In this document: positions 11,601 through 23,115 of the stretch, piece after piece
Position numbering within the stretch: position 1 is the stretch's first letter
Layout: every line of letters begins with the position of its first letter
Notes under the pieces: model-generated
Seen by the model: only the letters and a program-made list of their open reading frames with translations
Told to the model about the DNA's origin: nothing
Databases searched by the model: none
Made by a program: the position numbers and the translations under genes
DNA from: Cladocopium goreaui
Taxonomy: Eukaryota > Sar > Dinophyceae > Suessiales > Symbiodiniaceae
Direction: 5' to 3'
NCBI GenBank assembly: GCA_947184155.2
Contig: CAMXCT020001380.1
Location: 385,201-449,200 of the forward strand
Length of the DNA stretch: 64,000 nt

Positions 11601-12780
11601 CTGGATCGATTTGGAAATCAAATTCTGTTTTTTAAAGATTCATTTTCAAGGTCTTCACATGTTTTGTACGATTTCCATCCAAGTCTAGAAATCAAGAGTC
11701 TTGATTTTCTGCGAACTAATTTGCCTTGCTGCAACAAGAAGAACCGAGAAAGCAGTCCTCGTTAGATATGCACCACTGTGCAGTGGTGAAGCGGCAAGTG
11801 CTGCTCAGCCTGTGCCATTTCGTGAGTTTCGGCGGGTCGATCAACGTGGTGGGGACACAAAACTACTTGTCAAAACTTGTCAAACACATTAGTTTGCTGC
11901 GGATTTTCACAGTATGTCCCAAAATCGGGAAACAAAACCGATGATTGAGTCAATCTGATTGAGGCATGCTGCAAGTTTGCACGAACTGGTCTGCAGTTTA
12001 TATGTCTACAACACTGCTTCGATTGCCACAGGTTTTGCCCAGCTAGCCCTCAGGTATCCCACAGCAGGGAGAATATGGGAGAAGATGATCTCACCAAGAT
12101 CCACCAATTCAGCTCTCTTCGACCCCAAACAACTTCGCAACTTCGCCACTTTTTTCACGAAAATGTCGAAGTCGCCACCATTTTCAGGTGCGTCCACGGC
12201 TCCGTGAACGGGTTCCATTAACCACCTCAACCACCTGTGGCAAGCGGTTTTTCTCGGGACCGGTTTGGATATGGGATGCAGATGATGCAGGAAGCCAAAC
12301 GATGAAAATGGTAGGTCTTTCCGAAGCGGCACATGAGAGGAAAGAGCTCGTATTCCATGTGTTGAGGATTGGAGGATCGAAGAGATTACAGGGACATTTG
12401 ATGATCTGTTCAAGTGGGGCAAAACCATTTAAGTGGATATTTGTGGCTCTAATCTTGTGCATGCGACAGTATCTACTGATATTACTGATTCTGCTGATTG
12501 GTTGGTTTAACCAATTCCCAAAGTATTGATGAATTCTACTCTAGATGATGCCAGGTAGAATAGGGATGGAGAGTTCTTGAACATTCAAAACCTTCGTCAA
12601 CCAAACGATCTCCATAGACATCTCTACACCACTAAATGACACTTTTTGTGGCTTCAATATGGTTCAATTCCCTGAAAGAAAGGGTGCAGAATAGTTATTT
12701 GTTTTTTTTGGCTCAGGTTTTGGAATTTTTGTTGGCTTTCTTTCCTGATGCCAGCTGCCTTGTATTTGCAACAGTTTGGA
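8660..12780. other. No gene recognised
   Basis: Unique-looking sequence with scattered short ORFs on both strands and none with a recognisable domain. GC-richer islands at 9150-9220, 10850-11050 and 12100-12350 could hide small exons, but I cannot choose a frame or strand. Confidence 0.5.
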
Positions 12781-12789
12781 ACTAGAATC

Positions 12790-12955
12790 TGTCATTTTGC
12801 ATGGTATTTGCTACATTTTCACTTTGCATTTTGCATGGTATTTGCTACATTTGGCCATGTCCGCCTTCCATTTTGCATGGTATTTGCAACGTTTTGGCAC
12901 TTCAACCTCTCATTTGCATGGTATTTGCTACATTTTGGTACTTCAAAGCGTTCAT
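12790..12955. repeat. About 40-bp tandem repeat (TTTGCATGGTATTTGC)
   Basis: TTGCATGGTATTTGC recurs four times between 12797 and 12928 with related spacers (ACATTTT plus variable text). It directly abuts the TTTAGGG-like array. Confidence 0.85.
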
Positions 12956-13335
12956 GTGGGTTTCTTGAGAGTTTCTTTAGGGTTTCATTTAGGGTTTCAT
13001 TTAGGGTTTCTTTAGGGTTTCATTTAGGGTTTCATGTAGGGTTTCATTTAGGGTTTCATGTAGGGTTTCATTTAGGGTTTCTCTAGGTTTAGGGTTTCTT
13101 TAGAGTTTCGTTTAGGGTTTCTTTTGGGTTTTTTAGAGTGTCGTTTAGGGTTCTTTAGGATGTCATTTAGGGTTTCATTCAAAATTTCTTTAGGGTTTCA
13201 TTTATGGTTTCTTTAGGGTTAATTTATGGTTGGTTTCTTTAGGGTTCATTTAGGGTTTCATGTAGGGTTTCTTATCAGGAGTTCTTATCCAGGTTTCTTT
13301 TTTAAGGTTTCTTTGGGTTTCACCTAGGGTGTTTT
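12955..13335. repeat. TTTAGGG-derived interstitial array
   Basis: Repeats of TTTAGGGTTTC with CAT, TT or GT spacers, unit 11-13 bp, decaying to the right (TTTAGAGT, TTTATGGT). TTTAGGG is the Arabidopsis-type telomere unit also reported in dinoflagellates. Here the units carry an extra TTTC(AT), so this is an interstitial derivative rather than an intact telomere. Confidence 0.8.
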
Positions 13336-13735
13336 TTTACAAACAGGAGAGGATAAAGCAAAAGAACAGAAAAAACAAAGAGGCAGTAAAGACAGGAAGC
13401 AGAGAAGCAAAGGAGCAGGAAGTAGAGCAGCAAAAACACATGACTAAAGAAAAGAACAAATAGAATAGTAGAAGTAGAAAGGCACAGAAGCACAAAGCAG
13501 AAAAGCAGAGAAGGAGGGAAAGCAGAGAAGCAGAAAAGAAAAGAAACAGGTAAAGCACAAAAGCAGAAAAGCAGAGAAGCAGGGAAAGCAGAGAAGCAGA
13601 AAAGACAAGACGCAGGTAAAGCAGAGAAGCAGACATGCAGAGAAGCAGGAAAAGCAAAAAGCAGAAAAGAAGAAACGCAGAGAAGCAGTAAAGCATAGAA
13701 CCAGGAACCCAAAAATAATTCCAAAACTTGCCGCA
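13336..13735 (+). repeat. Purine-rich tract with GCAGAGAAGCAG units
   Basis: Almost pyrimidine-free + strand of tandem GCAGAGAAGCAGAAAA-type units for about 400 bp. The minus ORFs (Leu/Phe/Ser/Cys-rich) in all three frames are artefacts. It starts where the TTTAGGG-like array stops. Confidence 0.9.
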
Positions 13736-13739
13736 AAAA

Positions 13740-16480
13740 AAGATACCAAAAAATTTATCAATGGTCATTTCAGGAACCTAAATTGGAGGTACCTACCATA
13801 CTATATAAATAAGGCATATGTAAGGGAATATCCCCACAAAATATGGCCTTATATGGCACAGTACCTACATTTTAGGACCCTGAAATTCCCATTGAATAAA
13901 TATATAGCCCTCCCAAAATCCTGATTAATGTTAATGATGTGAGCCCCAATCTTTCTGCTTTGGATTGTCTCATGGCTTTCATCAAAGCAATCTCCCATGC
14001 ACCTGCAGCTGGTTTGCCTCCTGGTGTGATTCGGTTTGGACGCCAACCAAAAAGTGAACATCCGTTTGGGGCCAGCAGGGTACCAGGGTTTTGACCCGTC
14101 CCCAAATGGGTTTCTGAATGTTCATTGGTGGGTTGATATCTCCCTGCTGGTGAACGTCCTATTTAATGATTTATTCTCAATCAGAATAAAAGTAGCAAGT
14201 CTCAAAACACTTGCGCGTGACAACAACACCTGGGAAACATATAAACCGGCAAGATTGGGCGTAAACATGTGTAAACTGACAAGCATGGCGATATGAAACA
14301 ATTTTCAAATGGGGGGTCAGTTAGACAAGCTGATTTCAAAGAAGCAAAGTGCGGTACTGGCTTAGAACCACCGAAAACTTCTGTAATTGGGAGATTTTTG
14401 AGACCAACAATTTCAGTCTTTGTGGTTTGCATCAAACATCTTGACGCATGGCTATGGGTCAAAAGCATCTGAACATCAAAATAGCTGGCATATAGATGCA
14501 TATATAGATGCATGTAGCTGGATGCCCAAATATGGTATACCTGGTATCACAAGTCTCGACCCTTCCCAGGAACACTCTCAGTGTCTCAACCTGCCCGTCC
14601 TTCTCCCGTTCTTTCCGGGCATCACGGGAACAGGACACATGCTTCTTTCGCTCGCTCGCCGGGGGGAGTCTCCTTAGTTTTCACAGCTGTCTGTTGGACA
14701 GCAACCGGGAAGTGATCAAAGGCCACAGGTCTTCAGATGACCCAACCCCTGAGTCTTCATACCTGATGTCACACCTCAACCTGTGCCGTAAGTGAACTGG
14801 CAACCTACTAGTAAAACAGAAGTGCAAACATAAAATGAGGGAAGAACCTTCTGGAAATCAAATGTGGCAATGAAGACTCTTGTAGCTGAATTGTCCGTTT
14901 CATAGAAACGGTGAGCCCTGCTCGCCATGTTTGCATGGGGGTAGCAATCAGTTGCCACAACGAGCGTCATTCCTGTCCAGTCGAAAATGCCATCATCGAC
15001 AAATCCTTCCCTGAGCAGAAACGAACACTTGGAAAACATGGATGGCCTGTGCACTATGGTTTCCCCTTCAAGAAAAACCATGGCAACCAAGCTTGAATTC
15101 CCAAGGGTACCTGGCAATAGGATGGAATAGGAACAGTTTTAACCTGATGGATGGTCACTTCAATACCCAAAATTCGTGCGAACTGTGTTTCTGCGGTAGC
15201 AACGAATTGACAAATTGAGGGGGGAACCGAATGTGGATGATTGCAAGGGGTCTGTCTGAAAATGGGCCTATCCAAATCGATACAATCCATTTTAGGCCAT
15301 TATTGACCATTAAATTGTGGTTCCTGGGTGTAGGGATAGCCTATTTTCAGACTGATGCCCTCCTGGCCTCTCGAAGAGTTTGCGGAAAAGGTTTCGCCTC
15401 AGGTCGTTCGTTTTTCACTTCTTTTCATTTTTTCACAAGAAGTGGGGTTTCATTCTTCATCAGCAGCTTTGATGAGCAAACATCATTGCCTTTATCTTGC
15501 AAACAATTACACCTCTGACTTTTGTACACTATTGTGACAATCAGAGAAGCAAGTAGCAGAGTGAAATTGACATGGCCACTGTCAGCAGACTCGCAACCAT
15601 GAATGGTTGGCAAGGTGCAAGAAGTCGTAGTTCGGCTTCTCGCTGAATTGCAAGGATCTGCAATACTGCAAAAAAACGCCTCGGGTTCAGCATTTCACCA
15701 AGACTGTTCAGAAAGGCTACGAGAAGACTTAGAAAATAGGCAATCTAATTTCAGTGGTAGCAATGAAACATCAAACGGCTGCAATATATATTAATATATA
15801 TATGCTCACCCCCCAAGAACCACCCAAAACCAAATTTTCATTGGTATTTTCAAAGAAAACAATTGTTTTCTCGCCATCCACTTCACAAATATTTTCCCAA
15901 GCATGAAAACACCAAGTACACACTTATACATATTTACACAAATGAAAAGATGCCTATATATGAATGTATGTGCCTGTTTACGTATATGCATCTGCGCCAG
16001 CCGCTAGTGATCCTTTTTGGATGCAAGTTATTAGTGGTCTTAAGTTTGCGCCACAAGAATGTTTGCCTACGAGGCAACCAAAAAGCCGGTTCCAAAACCA
16101 AACAATATGGTGCAACATATGAACACAGCAGACTATGGACATGACTTGGACAAGTTTTGATTTTGTGAGAGTGAGACAGGCCATGCGTTTCAAATTTACT
16201 GGCTTTCTGGTGTGCGGGGCGCAGGTTCCAGAAACTCAGGCGGCTTAATTGGAATATATTGGAATCATGTGGCGGGTGGGGGGCTGGGCCAGGCGGCGTA
16301 GTTGGCGCTCGTCGTGGGCTCCTTGAGCACTATCGCGCAGGTGGTGGCGCCTCTTCCCTGAGCCTACGCTCCCACCAGCTAGAGCAGCTAGGGTGGCTTG
16401 GCGGAGGCAAGGTCCACGCGGACCTGAGTAGCACGCGGGAGTTCATTGGGAATGCGTGTAAGACACTTGTGCAACACAGT
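13740..16480. other. No gene recognised
   Basis: Contains the right end of a short palindrome family at about 14036-14105 (GTACCAGGGTTTTGACCC, compare 53856) and a complete palindrome at 15254-15352. 16260-16460 is GC-rich just beyond the 3' end of the transposase pseudogene and may belong to that element. ORFs at 14776-15290 (minus) are unrecognised. Confidence 0.45.
15254..15352. repeat. Palindromic element, family C (GTCTGAAAAT ends)
   Basis: 99 bp beginning GTCTGAAAATGGGCCTA and ending TAGCCTATTTTCAGAC, i.e. inverted ends. A second copy lies at 36153-36253, and half-copies (ATTTTCAGAC) near 22765, 24815, 26234, 35065 and 43805. No coding capacity. Confidence 0.8.
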
Positions 16481-16519
16481 TAAGTACTTGAGCCAAGGCG
16501 CTCCCAAAGGTCATCTTCA

Positions 16520-17746
16520 AATTGTCAGGGCGGAGAGTCTGCCGCAGCCATTGGACAACACAAGATCCGGTGTATAGCGAGGCTCAAGAACGAGCAAGCA
16601 CTGGCTACCGGGTAGACGAACGGAAGCTGCCCCTTATGCCAGTGTGTCCACTGGGCCGCACGGATTTTGCGCCTCAAGGCGCACGAACCCACGCGACGGG
16701 CAGAGTGTTTCAAGTAAGCACGGAGGTGTCCCCAAAATCAGTCAATCACCTGGGTGCCCGCTTTGACGCGAATATTCTTGCCATTCGGCAAATCGTGCGT
16801 GCAAAGCTTTGTGTAGTGAGGCCTCACCCATGTCTGCTTGCCATTGATGGGGACCCGCTTCTTCTTGTGCACCACGTTGTCATGAATGACCCCGGGCAAC
16901 GAAAGTTTGTATGCCTTTGCGCCATCGGTATGTAGGATGACTTGTTGGTCCTGTAAATGCTTCTTGGCTATGGGGAGCCACTCTCGACGACGGATGGGGC
17001 CGGGGCTGGGTGACCGAGGCTTTGTGGGGAAGGCTACAATCGAAAGAGCGTCATTGTCTTTGGGTGGCCACGTTCCACGAGGCCCCCCACTTCCCCCATT
17101 TCAAAGACGAGCCATCCTCACAGAGCTCTTTGCCTAGTTCCACCTCATCTGCCTCCACATCACACCATTTCTCCACCTTGCCATAGACAATGTCCTTCTC
17201 CTTCTTCTCCGCATGTCGCGCACGGGTCACCTCTAAGTTGGCGAAGATTCGAAAGACCGGCTTGTCATCCATGTCTAAGATGAATGACACTGCTGTCACA
17301 GGCACTCCAGCTAACACGCACACAAGAACGGCTGCTTGGTGACCAAGAGCAGTAATGGCATTGCCCCTTCCACCAAAGAAAATTGGATGAAAGTCATGTG
17401 GCTGGACTCATTGCTTGCAACCCTTGTGACCGCACCGATGGACCCACACTTGCTTTTGCTTGAAGAACTGCAAGGAACCCAGGCGACCAGTTGCACAATG
17501 AGGGCAAGTAGTTCCAGTCCAATCCGGGAGGATACCATCCTTGGTCAAATTCTGACTCAACCGTGCCATGCTAGTGAGAGCTTGAACGGAGATGCCATAG
17601 CGGGCACGTTCTTTGCGAAACTTGGTTTGCACTCCTGTGGCACGAGTGTAAGGGACAAAGGGCTTCTTGTTCGACTTCTTCCTGGAAGCGGAAGGCCTCT
17701 TCATGTTTGCTCTGCTCTGCCCTTGCCTCTTTTGGGCGCAAGCCAC
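16520..17746 (-). pseudogene. ISXO2/IS1595-type DDE transposase, decayed
   Basis: Reading down the minus strand from 17746: a basic N-terminus (MKRPSASRKKSNKK), a zinc ribbon (CPHC...HRCGHKGC, near 17410-17500), then VEADEVELGKE near 17130, matching the first catalytic Asp region of ISXO2-like transposases. After it come LHTDGAKAYKL near 16930 (second catalytic Asp) and RRKIRAAQWTHWHKG near 16640, a conserved tail. The frame is interrupted by TGA at 17408-17410, a frameshift near the C-run at about 17091-17096, a second shift between 17050 and 17020, and TGA at 16738-16740 in a context where the family has Arg (IDRFW). It is therefore a dead copy. No clear terminal inverted repeats were found. 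Family assignment is from motif memory. Confidence 0.75.
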
Positions 17747-17749
17747 GGC

Positions 17750-18146
17750 GTTCGATACTTCATGGCAAGCTTCGGCATGGCAATGGCAAGTTCAAAACTG
17801 CTCTTAAGCAAAGCGAGAGGCCTACAGCAAGAAGCACATGGCTGCAGCAAGCTGAAGATATGCAAGAAATCAATGGCCGCAGCAAGCTAGAGGCATGCAA
17901 GAATGGCAAGAAAACCGCATCCACTGATTCGTTTTTCTTTCACATCGAGAATTTCACACTGACAGCTTCACTGAAGACTTTTCAAAAGCAAGAAAAGACA
18001 TCTGCATGTTCTGCGCACTTGATCTCTTGTAAGGACATGTGTGCAGGGAAGAAACGCCGACTCAATGAAGGAAACAATCTTTTCGACAGACGCTCCAACT
18101 ACTATGCGATTCCTATGGAAAAATCTCAAGGACTAGCGGTTCCGGA
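17750..18146. other. Spacer between the two pseudogenes
   Basis: No gene recognised. 17755-17900 carries repeated GGCAATGGCAAG and GCAGCAAGC phrases that could be the upstream part of the transposase transcript. Confidence 0.45.
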
Positions 18147-20241
18147 TCAGCCCTGAGTGTTCAGCATGTTGTCCATCTCCTGCTCCAGAGCCGCCTCCAA
18201 CGCATCTTGTTCACCTACACCTGGAAAATCACCGACATCCTCCTCATTGCGCAGACCTGGAAGTGATGGATTCATAGGCACATTGTCAGATCTCTCTGCT
18301 CGAGAACGTTTGGAAGGAATTGGGGAATCCAGCTCGATGACCTGCTTCAAAGGCTGGCACTTGAGCCGCTTGAAGACCTGGACCACTTTCTCTTGCTTCA
18401 CTTTCACCGCCGCTTCTGTTGCAGAAAGAAGGCGTGGGGCTTTCTGAATCTGGCTCATGTCCTGACCAAAGAGGCTACGATGACGGACAGTGATTGTCTT
18501 TGGAACGTGTTCACCTTGAAAAAGTTTGTGAAGCAATTCCTGCGACCAGACGGAATCAGCGTGTTACCCATCTGGGAGAGCGTGATTTTCAGGATCTGCT
18601 TTGCAGGCCTTGCAGATGGGCTTGTACTTTGCGGCCAAGATGTCTTTTCTTTCATGCCCGGACGTGGCCATGGGATGCACTGCACCTTGAGCCTCTCAGT
18701 GCTTGCAACATGGTAATACGCGCCATTGTCAGTGAGCACGATGATGTGCGTGCGGGCAAGAATCGCGGCCATCTTCCGAATCTTCGACGCCAGAGAAGGA
18801 AGGAGCAACCATGTGTAGGAAGTCCTTGTGTTCGATGTACCATGTCCTTGTAGCCTCCATCTTCTGGTAGAGCATGGCGCCCTGAACCTTGGTCGAGCTG
18901 CGCGGAGGAGTACCGCGCCCACACGGTGGTGTCTTCTTCCTTGGAAGTTTATGAAGCAGATAAAGATTTACAGATTTACGCACGGAAGAGCATGTCAGAG
19001 AAACAGCAGACATGCGACGCTAATATTGCAACATGGGCGAAGTAACAGACACATGATCATGAATGGCCAAGGCACCGATGGATTCAAGAAGGCTTTGAGG
19101 AAAGACGCATCCATTCGCTGTAGCATCCCGTCATCAAAGACACTGGGCTTGAACTTGGTGATCGGCTCGGCTTTAAAGAAGTCGAGGTGCTCGGCAGTCA
19201 CAATGGAAGGCACGAGATCTTGTCGATCAGCCTGCGTGATCTCGCACTTGGATTGGGCGAACAAAACTGTTTTTGAGCCCAGAGATTTTCCAACCTGGGT
19301 ACGCCCAAGCCAGGTGATGGAGTGCTGGCGCATCGGCGCATCGTCGGGAGCATCTTCATGAGGATGTTGTTCAGAAACCCAGCAACGAAGCTCTTGAAAG
19401 TCAGCGGCCAATACTCAATGGTTTTAGCATTCTGACGGCCTCGGTAATAGTAGTTGTGAAGAGCTTCCTTGACTTTGGGGGGCAGCCCTGCAAAGGTCCA
19501 CCAGGAAGATGTACTTGTTCCTCGGCCCACTCCATGAACTGAATCCGGTTGTTAGACCGAGGGCCGTGATGAAGCGATAGCCAGTCTCTCGGTCTGATTG
19601 GTCCATGGTTTGTTTCTTCTCAAATTTGGGCGACAGAGCCCAAAGCGTACCTGCATGCCAGCCACACGGTCAGGCAAATAGTTCAGTGCAGAGAGGGCCA
19701 TGCGAGGCTGCTTGCCCCAATCAAACCGGACTAGACTTCCTTGACAGTATGAGATGCAGTCAGTGGAGAGGACTTTGTTTCGATGCAGGTAGATGTGTTT
19801 GAACATGTCCACATACTCCCGATCTTTGCCTGGGGGAAGGTAAGAAGGAACAATGGTGATCTGCATGCTGTATGGCACCTTTGGTACGTCCTTCATGTTG
19901 AATGGTTCTGGCAAGTCGCGATACTTGGCCTGGGCACACAAAGGATACAAGGTGTTGTCCAAGAAGTTCTTGTCAATGGTGATGCTCCCAGATGTTGGAA
20001 GGTTCTGGGTGATGTCCGCAAATTGCTCTAGCTCTCCGCCTGCGCTGTCGAGGTCACGAACCGTCAGGTCGATAAACGACACATCGCCTCATGGCCGGTC
20101 GGACTTGAAAGGCTGCACTTGAGGCCCAGCTAGTTTGAGAGATTGGGTGTGAGAACAGGCCACTTCAGATGAAAGGACACCATCGCATTCCCCCAATGCG
20201 TGCCGGAAGCTGTCGATGAAGTTGACGTCGATGTTCGCCAT
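18147..20241 (-). pseudogene. P-loop ATPase of a dinoflagellate multicopy family, decayed
   Basis: Coding-like minus-strand sequence runs from MANIDVNF at 20241 to a TGA at 18147-18149. A TGA at 20089-20091 interrupts otherwise continuous frame. Conserved parts lie in different frames: 19552-20088; then PPKVKEALHNYYYRGRQNAK near 19440-19500; then 19100-19411 with Walker A GRTQVGKS (19283-19306) and a Walker B-like FKPSVFDD (near 19130); then FLHMVAPSF near 18800-18830; ARTHIIVLTDNGAYY near 18750; and a basic C-terminal region 18147-18536. At least three frame changes, not all explained by introns, indicate a pseudogene. The order Walker A, Walker B, T(D/N)-rich segment matches a repeated gene family I remember from Symbiodiniaceae proteomes. 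Function is unknown; a helicase- or packaging-like NTPase is only a guess. Confidence 0.6.
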
Positions 20242-20539
20242 GACGGCAAACGAGGCAAGACCTACGACTGAGAACGAGGGAGGCTGCTGGCAAAGACTGC
20301 GGCGCAAGCTTGCTGTGAGGATGGAAGTGTGATGCTTTGGAGTTGGTGTTGTGTTTTTAAGGTCGGGCAATGATGGGCATGATGAGTTGCAAACGAAAGT
20401 ATAAAGGCCAACCGATACCAGCTCTGAAACAACAAAATGCTACAGAAACAGATTTCATATGTTGTCTGCGGGATCGGTGAGTCCAACCAAGGTTCTGAAA
20501 AAATAAAACCCCAAAAGCTCCGGGAAAAAAACAAAAAAC

Positions 20540-20735
20540 ACATATGGGTCCAGCCAAGAGTCTCCAAATATTGTTTTTTGTTTTTCCAAGGTTCTTTTCT
20601 TTTTTTGGTTTTCTGGATGGGGTTCTCCCCAAAGAGTCTCCAAATATCTATTTTTCGTTTTCTTTTGGTTTTCTGGATGGGGTCCTACCCAAAGAGTCTC
20701 CAAATATAGTTTGCTTTTTAGTTTTTTCTGGTTCC
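20540..20735. repeat. 60-70-bp tandem repeat (AGAGTCTCCAAATA)
   Basis: AGAGTCTCCAAATA occurs near 20563, 20633 and 20693, each followed by a T-rich block and TTTTCTGGATGGGGT. ORFs in all frames are shadows. Confidence 0.85.
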
Positions 20736-20804
20736 TGGTGGTGGTGCGGTGCAGAATAGATGATTCAGATAAACAATGTGGCATTGGAGGTTGTCATTTT
20801 TGAT

Positions 20805-20960
20805 GCAGAGACCAGTTGAAGATGATGGCAAGTGTGTCTTGGTTCTGGGGGGGTGGTGTGCAAAGACCAGTTGAAGACTGTGTCAAGTGTAACCAGTTGA
20901 AGACTGTGTCAAGTGTGTTTGGGTATAGTTGAAGTTCTTGTGTCAAATGTGTTTTGGGGG
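20805..20960. repeat. Short tandem repeat (ACCAGTTGAAGA...GTGTCAAGTGT)
   Basis: Four partial copies of CCAGTTGAAGA with GTGTCAAGTGT and TTGGGGGGGT spacers. Confidence 0.75.
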
Positions 20961-20964
20961 GTTC

Positions 20965-23040
20965 TTGGGGGGGGTGACCATATACATATATATATATACA
21001 CATAAATTCATATGAATTCCACATTCTAGTTCATTGCTAGGCCAAACAAACATGCCAGAGATGCAAAACTCCTCAGGGTAGCCACGGCCTCAGGACATGA
21101 TGCAAAACGGCCCCCTCTGACAGATCTGCTGGACCAGAGGACACCATATGTGTCAAACCAGGCAACAGTTGTGTCAAATTACGCCAAGTTAGGAACTCAT
21201 AGGAACTCAAGAATAGAATTCTTGGACTATCTTGGACTTTTGAGAAAACACACGCCTGCATCACACATATCTAGATGCAGCCGTGCTTCAAAGTTCTTCG
21301 TCGGACGTGTCTTGTTTGACACCTTGAGTCCGCGCTCACTTGCCAGCATCCCCGCCAAACAAGCTGCAAAAAGAAGTGGCTTGCAGAGAATTTGCAGCGG
21401 ACCATTGGGAAATAATAACGCATGATACGTGCACATTCAAGATGGTTGACATATCCATAGGAATTGGGTATGGCTTCATGGTGATGTAGCAAAGCTACCA
21501 CAACCTTGATCATTTTCAGCAGTGCACAATCTACGTATTCATACACATCACTTATTTTCAATGTCTCCAAACTGAATTTTGGATGCAGCATTGACCCGCC
21601 CAGTTTTGGCCCTGTCCCGTCTCCATGCCATGCTCCATCTCTGCTGGGGCACCGCTGATGGCCTTGTGCTTGGACTTCTTGGACCTTGCTTTCAGGCCCA
21701 GCCAAGGTAGGTCACCTGGCTGCCCATGAGCTGCCCAAGGTAGGTCACAAACTGCACTGACAATCGGGTCATCTTGAGATCTGAGGCGCTTGGCCTCGAA
21801 GGAAATGCATCAGCATATATCCTTGGAAGACACTTGAACCACATTTTCCAGGATCCAGGCGAGGGCAAATGAAAACCCTGAAACATCCAGAAACCTGGTC
21901 TTTGTCCCAACATTGACCAAACCTTGGACTTTATGGGATGCTTTTTTATCTTTGGGATACAAAGTCACAGGCTGATTCGTGCAGACAGGAGATCGGGATA
22001 CTGCGTCCTGGTAAACATCTATGTTATCTATCTCTATATCTACCTGTCAGTCAGCCAGGCAGCCCAGTCAGTCTATCCATCCGTCCATCTGAGGATCTTT
22101 TTTTTGCAATTGAACTACTCGACACTCAAAAGCCTTGTGAAGTACAAATCTTTTGGCCGTGCCTGTAGCTTCCAAATCATCTCGACGGGAAGGCTCAACT
22201 CCCTCATGCACGTTGATGCTGGAATACCTAAAAACCATTTCAGATTTCAGATGGAGCGCGGTATTTGCACACTTTCAAGCAATGCAAACCAATCTTGAGT
22301 CTTGACAGTAGCTCACTTGCGATGCTACAAAGGGGTACCAGTATTGTGTGAATCAGCAAACATCAGAGTTCCCGACCTCACCGTGCCTCAGGAGCAACGA
22401 ACAGTATCTCCACCAAGCAACGGTGATGTTGTCTAAACTAGGATCAACATGGAGATTTACAAGATCGCCTATCAGAAGAAAACACGCAGCTGCAAGCTTG
22501 GTGGATCTTGGTGCTGGTTCAGCCATCTCCCTTGAAAACACAAGCTTTTGGGGATCATCATCCCCTCCTTGCCACTGAGATGCCAGTGATACCAGTCCTT
22601 TTTCTGCTGGAGCAGGAAACGTGCCTGAAAGCACGGCCATTTGGTGCAAAGATGTGCAAAGTTTCACATAATAGGGCGTCCCATTCCATCCCATGGTTTA
22701 GAGTTTAGAACTTCATTTTAACCCATTAAAATGGCCTTCTGAATGGGGGGTCCATCCCCTCATTTTCAGACCCATTTGGACCTTCCCCAGAGTTGCACGG
22801 TGGAAACCGCTGAGGCTGCGGCCGTCCGGTCTTGTCAACATATCCTTGGTGGACTTCTCACACCAGCAGCTATGCTAAACCAACCATTCTGAGGTACCCC
22901 GACTTTTAGAAACACCTATTTGGGGCTCGGACATGCAAATGAGCCATTAGTCGTAGACACCACGAGACTCCACGCAACATGTGTGGCCATATCCTCCAAT
23001 CACGAACTAATCACTAGTCTCAGACCCCTGAAATCTCAGC
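20965..23040. other. No gene recognised; one longer minus ORF
   Basis: A 144-codon minus ORF at 21271-21705 has ordinary composition but no motif I recognise. An alternative frame near 21620-21700 reads a basic segment (KKSKHKAISG). These may be exons of the C-terminal part of the CK1 gene or of the next gene, but conserved CK1 C-lobe motifs (RYAS, RDDLE, LPW) were looked for and not found. Confidence 0.3.
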
Positions 23041-23059
23041 TTTCGGTAGAGAAAGCTGG

Positions 23060-23115
23060 TGAAGCCAAAGGGCTTTTGGCCAAACCAAAATCTACGATGT
23101 ACACTCGCGCGGAGT
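23060..23115 (-). CDS. CK1 exon: DFG motif
   Basis: Acceptor GAGGAAG at 23116. Reads RVYIVDFGLAK with the metal-binding DFG. The 3' border is uncertain; in-frame stop follows at about 23042. Joining to the previous exon (ending TCAG at 23274) through a GA-AG intron gives ASDSARVYIVDFG in frame. Confidence 0.7.

Noticed and set aside
12955..13335. True chromosome end
   Set aside because: Units are interrupted and decayed and the sequence continues for 50 kb on one side and 13 kb on the other.
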